Assembly (NCBI GenBank): GCA_913063405.1
Contig: CAJXZB010000001.1
Coordinates: 62,001 to 126,000, forward strand
From: an uncultured Ulvibacter sp.
GTDB lineage: Bacteria > Bacteroidota > Bacteroidia > Flavobacteriales > Flavobacteriaceae
DNA: 64,000 bases
Reading direction: 5' to 3'
Made by a program: the position numbers and the translations under genes. The notes under the pieces are model-generated. The model was not told the DNA's origin, ran no database searches, and saw only the letters and a list, made by a program, of their open reading frames with translations. This document shows, piece after piece, positions 60,838-64,000 of this stretch. Every line of letters starts with the position of its first letter. The first letter of the stretch is position 1.

Positions 60838-61653
60838 ATTATCGACCCTAAAAGTATACTAACCGAATTTATAGAAGCTCCAGAGTTAAAATTCTATTCT
60901 GGAAAGTTTGACTTCACGTCATTTGAGTTTTCCAAAGAAGAAAAAATAAATTACTTGGCCTTTATCTTCCCCAGCAAGTTGATGTTGGGAAAGCAGGCAG
61001 AATGTTGCTTTGAGTATTATTTGAAGCAATCATCACGATATGATTTGATGGCTGCCAACCTTCAGATTCAAGGGGTTGACCAAACTTTGGGAGAGTTAGA
61101 TTATATTGTTTTTGACCAAAAAAAAAAGTGCACATTACATATTGAACTTGCATGCAAATTTTATTTATATGATCCTTCAGTCTTGAACGATAGAGAAGCT
61201 AATTGGATTGGTGCCAATAGAAAGGACACGTTAACAGAGAAGCTAGATAAACTGATTGATAAACAGTTTCCGCTACTATATAATGACCAAACCAAATTAA
61301 AACTCAAGGAGTTAGATATTTGGGTTAACACAATTGAGCAACAACTTTGCCTTAAAGCCTTTCTTTTTATACCCAAAGGTCATCGGAAAAATGATTTTTC
61401 AGAAACCATTAGAAATTGTATCTCCGGATATTGGACTTCTTTTTCCGAATTTGTTTCTGAAAGGAAGGAGGCACTTTATGTTGTTCCGAAAAAGAAAGAA
61501 TGGCTTCTTCCTCCAGAAAAATTTGAAAAATGGCATGTCCTTTCCGAAGTAAAAGCAACTATAGGAGCAAGTATCAATACTAAAAAATCCCTCCTTGTTT
61601 ATAAGAAAACTAAGAACAAAATTGAACGGCTTTTTGTTGTTTGGTGGGAGTGA
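60838..61653 (+). CDS. DUF1853 family protein with a non-canonical or lost start
   Basis: The obvious frame begins at a TTG (60955) and gives 232 residues. The same frame is open and protein-like upstream to a TAA at 60823-60825, coding IDPKSILTEFIEAPELKFYS and GKFDFTSFEFSKEEKI. There is no ATG, GTG or TTG in that part; ATT at 60838 or ATC at 60841 are the only conventional alternatives. The body has LGELDYIVFDQKKKCTLHIE and CKFYLYD, typical of DUF1853 nuclease-like proteins. Function unknown. A TACCTTTTG box at 60804-60812 lies at the right distance for an ATT start. Confidence 0.7.
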   Translation: MIDPKSILTEFIEAPELKFYSGKFDFTSFEFSKEEKINYLAFIFPSKLMLGKQAECCFEYYLKQSSRYDLMAANLQIQGVDQTLGELDYIVFDQKKKCTLHIELACKFYLYDPSVLNDREANWIGANRKDTLTEKLDKLIDKQFPLLYNDQTKLKLKELDIWVNTIEQQLCLKAFLFIPKGHRKNDFSETIRNCISGYWTSFSEFVSERKEALYVVPKKKEWLLPPEKFEKWHVLSEVKATIGASINTKKSLLVYKKTKNKIERLFVVWWE

Positions 61654-61656
61654 TTT

Positions 61657-61684
61657 AAGAGGTTGTTAAAAATAACAACCTCTT
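61657..61684. terminator. Hairpin between the convergent DUF1853 and lipoprotein genes
   Basis: AAGAGGTTGTTA (61657-61668) and TAACAACCTCTT (61673-61684) form a perfect 12-bp stem with an AAAA loop. It lies 4 bp after the DUF1853 stop. There is no long T run on either side, so termination may be partial in both directions. Confidence 0.7.
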
Positions 61685-61712
61685 AGAAAACTATGAGATT
61701 AATCTAGCTATA

Positions 61713-62147
61713 TCAATTATTGGTTTTTAAAGCAATATTCACAACAGGACCGGAAATAACACCAGAGCTACTTTCAAATGCAAGAACTAATGGAACATAT
61801 TCCGTTGTTAGAGAAACATCCATTGCTATAAAAGGCATAGTTCCAATTCTTTCATTCGCTGGAATCAAAATTTCGGGATTAAACGAATAATTTTCTGGAG
61901 CTAGTTCTGTTCCTTCCTCAACAATCACGACTCTAAAAATTCGATCTGAGCTAGATGCTTCGGAAACAAAATATGGTACTGGAAAGGTAATCGTTGGATT
62001 ATTTGTTGAAAGCGGTAACTCCAAAGCACCGTTCAGTGTAAATCCAATAATTGCGGGCCTTTCCGCTTCGTAATCATCATACGTTTCGCAAGAAGCTGCA
62101 AATAATACGGCTAAAAACAGGGTAAGTAATATATATATATTCTTCAT
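61713..62147 (-). CDS. Lipoprotein in a SusC/SusD operon
   Basis: A 144-residue lipoprotein: the signal MKNIYILLTLFLAVLFAASC ends at the lipid cysteine (residue 20), followed by ETYDDYEAERPAIIGFTLNG. The remainder looks like an immunoglobulin-like beta domain (TFPVPYFVSEASSSDRIFRV). It lies 18 bp after the SusD gene and is probably the SusE-like surface accessory of the system. Its ligand is unknown. Confidence 0.7.
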   Translation of the reverse strand: MKNIYILLTLFLAVLFAASCETYDDYEAERPAIIGFTLNGALELPLSTNNPTITFPVPYFVSEASSSDRIFRVVIVEEGTELAPENYSFNPEILIPANERIGTMPFIAMDVSLTTEYVPLVLAFESSSGVISGPVVNIALKTNN

Positions 62148-62165
62148 CTTTCTTGATTTTAATGA

Positions 62166-63623
62166 TTAATAACCAGGGTTTTGTGCAGTGTTAGGGTTTT
62201 GGTCCAACGTACCCTGCGAGATTGGTAATTGAAATTTATAATCTCCGGCAGGCAAGGATAAAACTTCAGAAGCTGTACCACTACCATCTGCCAAATCACC
62301 TGCGTTTGACCGTTGAATGGGAAGTGCCCATCTCTTAAGGTCATAAAACCTTTGATATTCAAAAGCAAACTCCAAACGTCTTTCTAATTGGATAGCATTC
62401 AACAAGGCACTACCTGTTTCACCGGCTGGTGGAGTAAGATATCTTTTACTTCGTATTGCGTCCAAGGCGGTTCTAGCTCCAGACTCATTTCCAAGTTTAA
62501 ACAAGGCCTCTGCTTTATTGAGGTGCGCCTCTGCCGCGCGGAAAATCTTATAATCAACTTTCCCATCGAAAGCCCCATTTTTTCCTAGAAGTTTTTTAAT
62601 TGCATTAAACTGCAGGCCTCCATTACTTCCAGAAACGATATACGCCTCTTTTCGAATGTCATCAGCCAGGTAGGTATTAACCAAATTAAAAGAGGCAACA
62701 TACTCGGGAATTATAGAGTTGAGACCTCCTTGGCTCCAAGCAACACCAATACTATTATTCAAACCTTCTTCACTATTAGGTATGTAAAAAATAACTCCAG
62801 CTAAACTATTATCCTCCCATACACCTACAACATCATCACGATCTGCTACTGTTTTAGTAACAGCATTGGCCGCATCTATGGAATTTTGCCATTGGCCCAT
62901 ATATAAATAAACTCTAGAAAGCAACGTATTAACAGCATCCTTTCCCATTCTTCCTGGAGGATTGCTAACATTAATAGCTGCGGTTGCTTCTACCAAGTCA
63001 GAAACTATTTTTTGGTAAACCTCACTCACAGTCTCCCTTTCTGGTTCTATGTTTGGATCTAATTCGATAACATAGGCAATTCCTAAGCTTCCATTTGCAT
63101 CCCCAGATTGAGTTGGGATTTTCCCAAATGTTCTTACCAAATCGAAATGCGCCATGGCTCTAAGTGCTTTTGCTTCAGCCATAATATTAGCCTTACTGTC
63201 ACCAGTAAAATTCTCCGCGTAGAGTAACACTTGATTCGCTCTAAAAATGAGTGTATAGGCATCTGCATAAAAATTTGCCAAACTAACACCACTACTAGGA
63301 GAGTATCTAAAGTTGTGAAGAATGTTCTTCGTTCTTCTTCCACTTTGCGAAATAGTAGTATTGTCACTAGCTACATCACCAGCACTTAAAAGAGACCCTG
63401 CATCGCTGCTTCCATAATATCCAGTTGACACTACACCGTCCCTATCAATCGAGACCAAAGCCTTATATACTCCACGAATACCATTCTCGAAATCGTCAGC
63501 TGTCACAAAGGCGTTTTCCGTTGCAAATTCGTCAAAAGGTAGTTGATCTAAGTTTTCGCTACAGGAATATAAGATCCCTGAAATAAAAACTACAATAACA
63601 ATTTTATATATTATATTTTTCAT
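62166..63623 (-). CDS. RagB/SusD family nutrient-binding outer-membrane lipoprotein
   Basis: From ATG 63623 the protein has 485 residues and a lipoprotein signal (IVIVVFISGILYSC). The SusD fold is helix-rich with TPR-like pairs. Conserved pieces include LDQLPFDEFATENAF near 27, ADAYTLIFRANQVLLYAENF near 105, AKALRAMAHFDLVRTFGKIP near 135, and LERRLEFAFEYQRFYDLKRW in the last third, a SusD hallmark. It binds an oligosaccharide or other nutrient and hands it to SusC. No hydrolase is in the window, so the substrate is unknown. Confidence 0.94.
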   Translation of the reverse strand: MKNIIYKIVIVVFISGILYSCSENLDQLPFDEFATENAFVTADDFENGIRGVYKALVSIDRDGVVSTGYYGSSDAGSLLSAGDVASDNTTISQSGRRTKNILHNFRYSPSSGVSLANFYADAYTLIFRANQVLLYAENFTGDSKANIMAEAKALRAMAHFDLVRTFGKIPTQSGDANGSLGIAYVIELDPNIEPERETVSEVYQKIVSDLVEATAAINVSNPPGRMGKDAVNTLLSRVYLYMGQWQNSIDAANAVTKTVADRDDVVGVWEDNSLAGVIFYIPNSEEGLNNSIGVAWSQGGLNSIIPEYVASFNLVNTYLADDIRKEAYIVSGSNGGLQFNAIKKLLGKNGAFDGKVDYKIFRAAEAHLNKAEALFKLGNESGARTALDAIRSKRYLTPPAGETGSALLNAIQLERRLEFAFEYQRFYDLKRWALPIQRSNAGDLADGSGTASEVLSLPAGDYKFQLPISQGTLDQNPNTAQNPGY

Positions 63624-63642
63624 TTTTATCATCTTTTATAAA

Positions 63643-64000
63643 TTAAAAACTTACATCCAATCCAAACTGAATTGACTTCGTATTGGGATAGCTATATAAA
63701 GTAGCCTCCCCTGGTGCTACTGCATCGGCAAAATCAATTGTTTCACCTGATGATAATCCAACTTCAGGATCCCCCCAGAATTTTGTAAATGTTAACAAGT
63801 TCTGTCCTTGCCCGTAAATTCTTAAAGAATGTATTGGAGAATTTTCCAACAACCTTCTGGGAAAAGTGTAGGACAAAGTCACGTTTCGCATTCGTATATA
63901 GTCTCCTCGTTCAAGAAACCTATCGGAATTCACCGCTGCGTCATTTCTGAATGATGGACTGGGTTCAACATTTGTGTCTCCAGGAGTTTTCCAATAATTA
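63643..64000 (-). CDS. SusC/RagA TonB-linked outer-membrane receptor, C-terminal part
   Basis: The frame is open to the window edge and codes about 118 residues. It starts inside NYWKTPGDTNVEPSPSFRND and continues with RFLERGDYIRMRNVTLSYTF, GQGQNLLTFTKFWGDPEVG and a final IQFGLDVSF. This is the end of a SusC-type beta-barrel, including the last strands and the terminal phenylalanine. It imports the nutrient bound by SusD. The rest of the gene, and the plug domain, lie beyond 64000. Confidence 0.92.
   Translation of the reverse strand, partial: NYWKTPGDTNVEPSPSFRNDAAVNSDRFLERGDYIRMRNVTLSYTFPRRLLENSPIHSLRIYGQGQNLLTFTKFWGDPEVGLSSGETIDFADAVAPGEATLYSYPNTKSIQFGLDVSF

Overview
The window is AT-rich, densely coded chromosomal DNA from a member of the Bacteroidota, most likely a marine-type Flavobacteriaceae. 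The grounds are the Bacteroidota promoter signature (TTG-N19-TAnnTTTG, exact at 37298-37327 and near-exact at 31310-31340), a SusC/SusD pair, a type IX secretion (T9SS) C-terminal tail, a long SecA of 1116 residues, and little use of Shine-Dalgarno sequences. I saw no rRNA, tRNA, CRISPR array, phage or insertion sequence.

Region 1 (1-31285, almost all minus strand) is one very large surface-polysaccharide locus. It reads from wza at 31285 down past the left edge. The first genes are the export and priming module: Wza outer-membrane lipoprotein, Wzc tyrosine kinase, a phosphoglycosyl transferase, a UDP-HexNAc dehydrogenase and 4-epimerase, and the Wzm permease. Then come a GT14 enzyme, the Wzt ATPase with a C-terminal carbohydrate-binding-type extension, four minus-strand sulfotransferases, a cupin protein, a DegT aminotransferase, two methyltransferases and about ten more glycosyltransferases. 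GDP-fucose synthesis (gmd, fcl) and nonulosonic (sialic-acid-like) synthesis (neuB, neuC, and the first 32 codons of a neuA) follow. Two more sulfotransferase-type genes lie on the plus strand inside the block (10183-11689). Together they predict an ABC-exported, fucosylated, uronic-acid- and nonulosonate-containing, probably sulfated capsule or exopolysaccharide.

Region 2 (31395-37572) runs on the plus strand: an ABC-F ATPase, a shortened acyltransferase, a methyltransferase, a LolD-type ABC ATPase, a GT2 enzyme, two unlisted small membrane proteins (54 and 46 aa), cobalamin adenosyltransferase and a DUF2795 protein. Region 3 (37770-43795) has secA, DUF4199, a sigma/anti-sigma pair, and two small membrane proteins. 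Region 4 (43796-49571) has a second ECF sigma operon ending in a secreted hendecad-repeat protein, a serine hydrolase, a DUF2911 protein and Ohr/OsmC.

Region 5 (49665-57361) has the MeaB GTPase, two PAP2 phosphatases, an AraC-type membrane regulator, and a divergent sugar-lipid cassette. That cassette is an epimerase facing GT2, a tandem LAB_N protein and an ArnT-like GT39, which together look like a polyprenyl-phosphate-sugar synthesis, flipping and transfer module. Region 6 (57362-64000) has a 770-bp gene-free stretch with several terminator hairpins and degenerate repeats, a decayed T9SS propeller gene, a MATE exporter, a DUF1853 gene without a normal start codon, and a SusC/SusD/lipoprotein operon that leaves the window.
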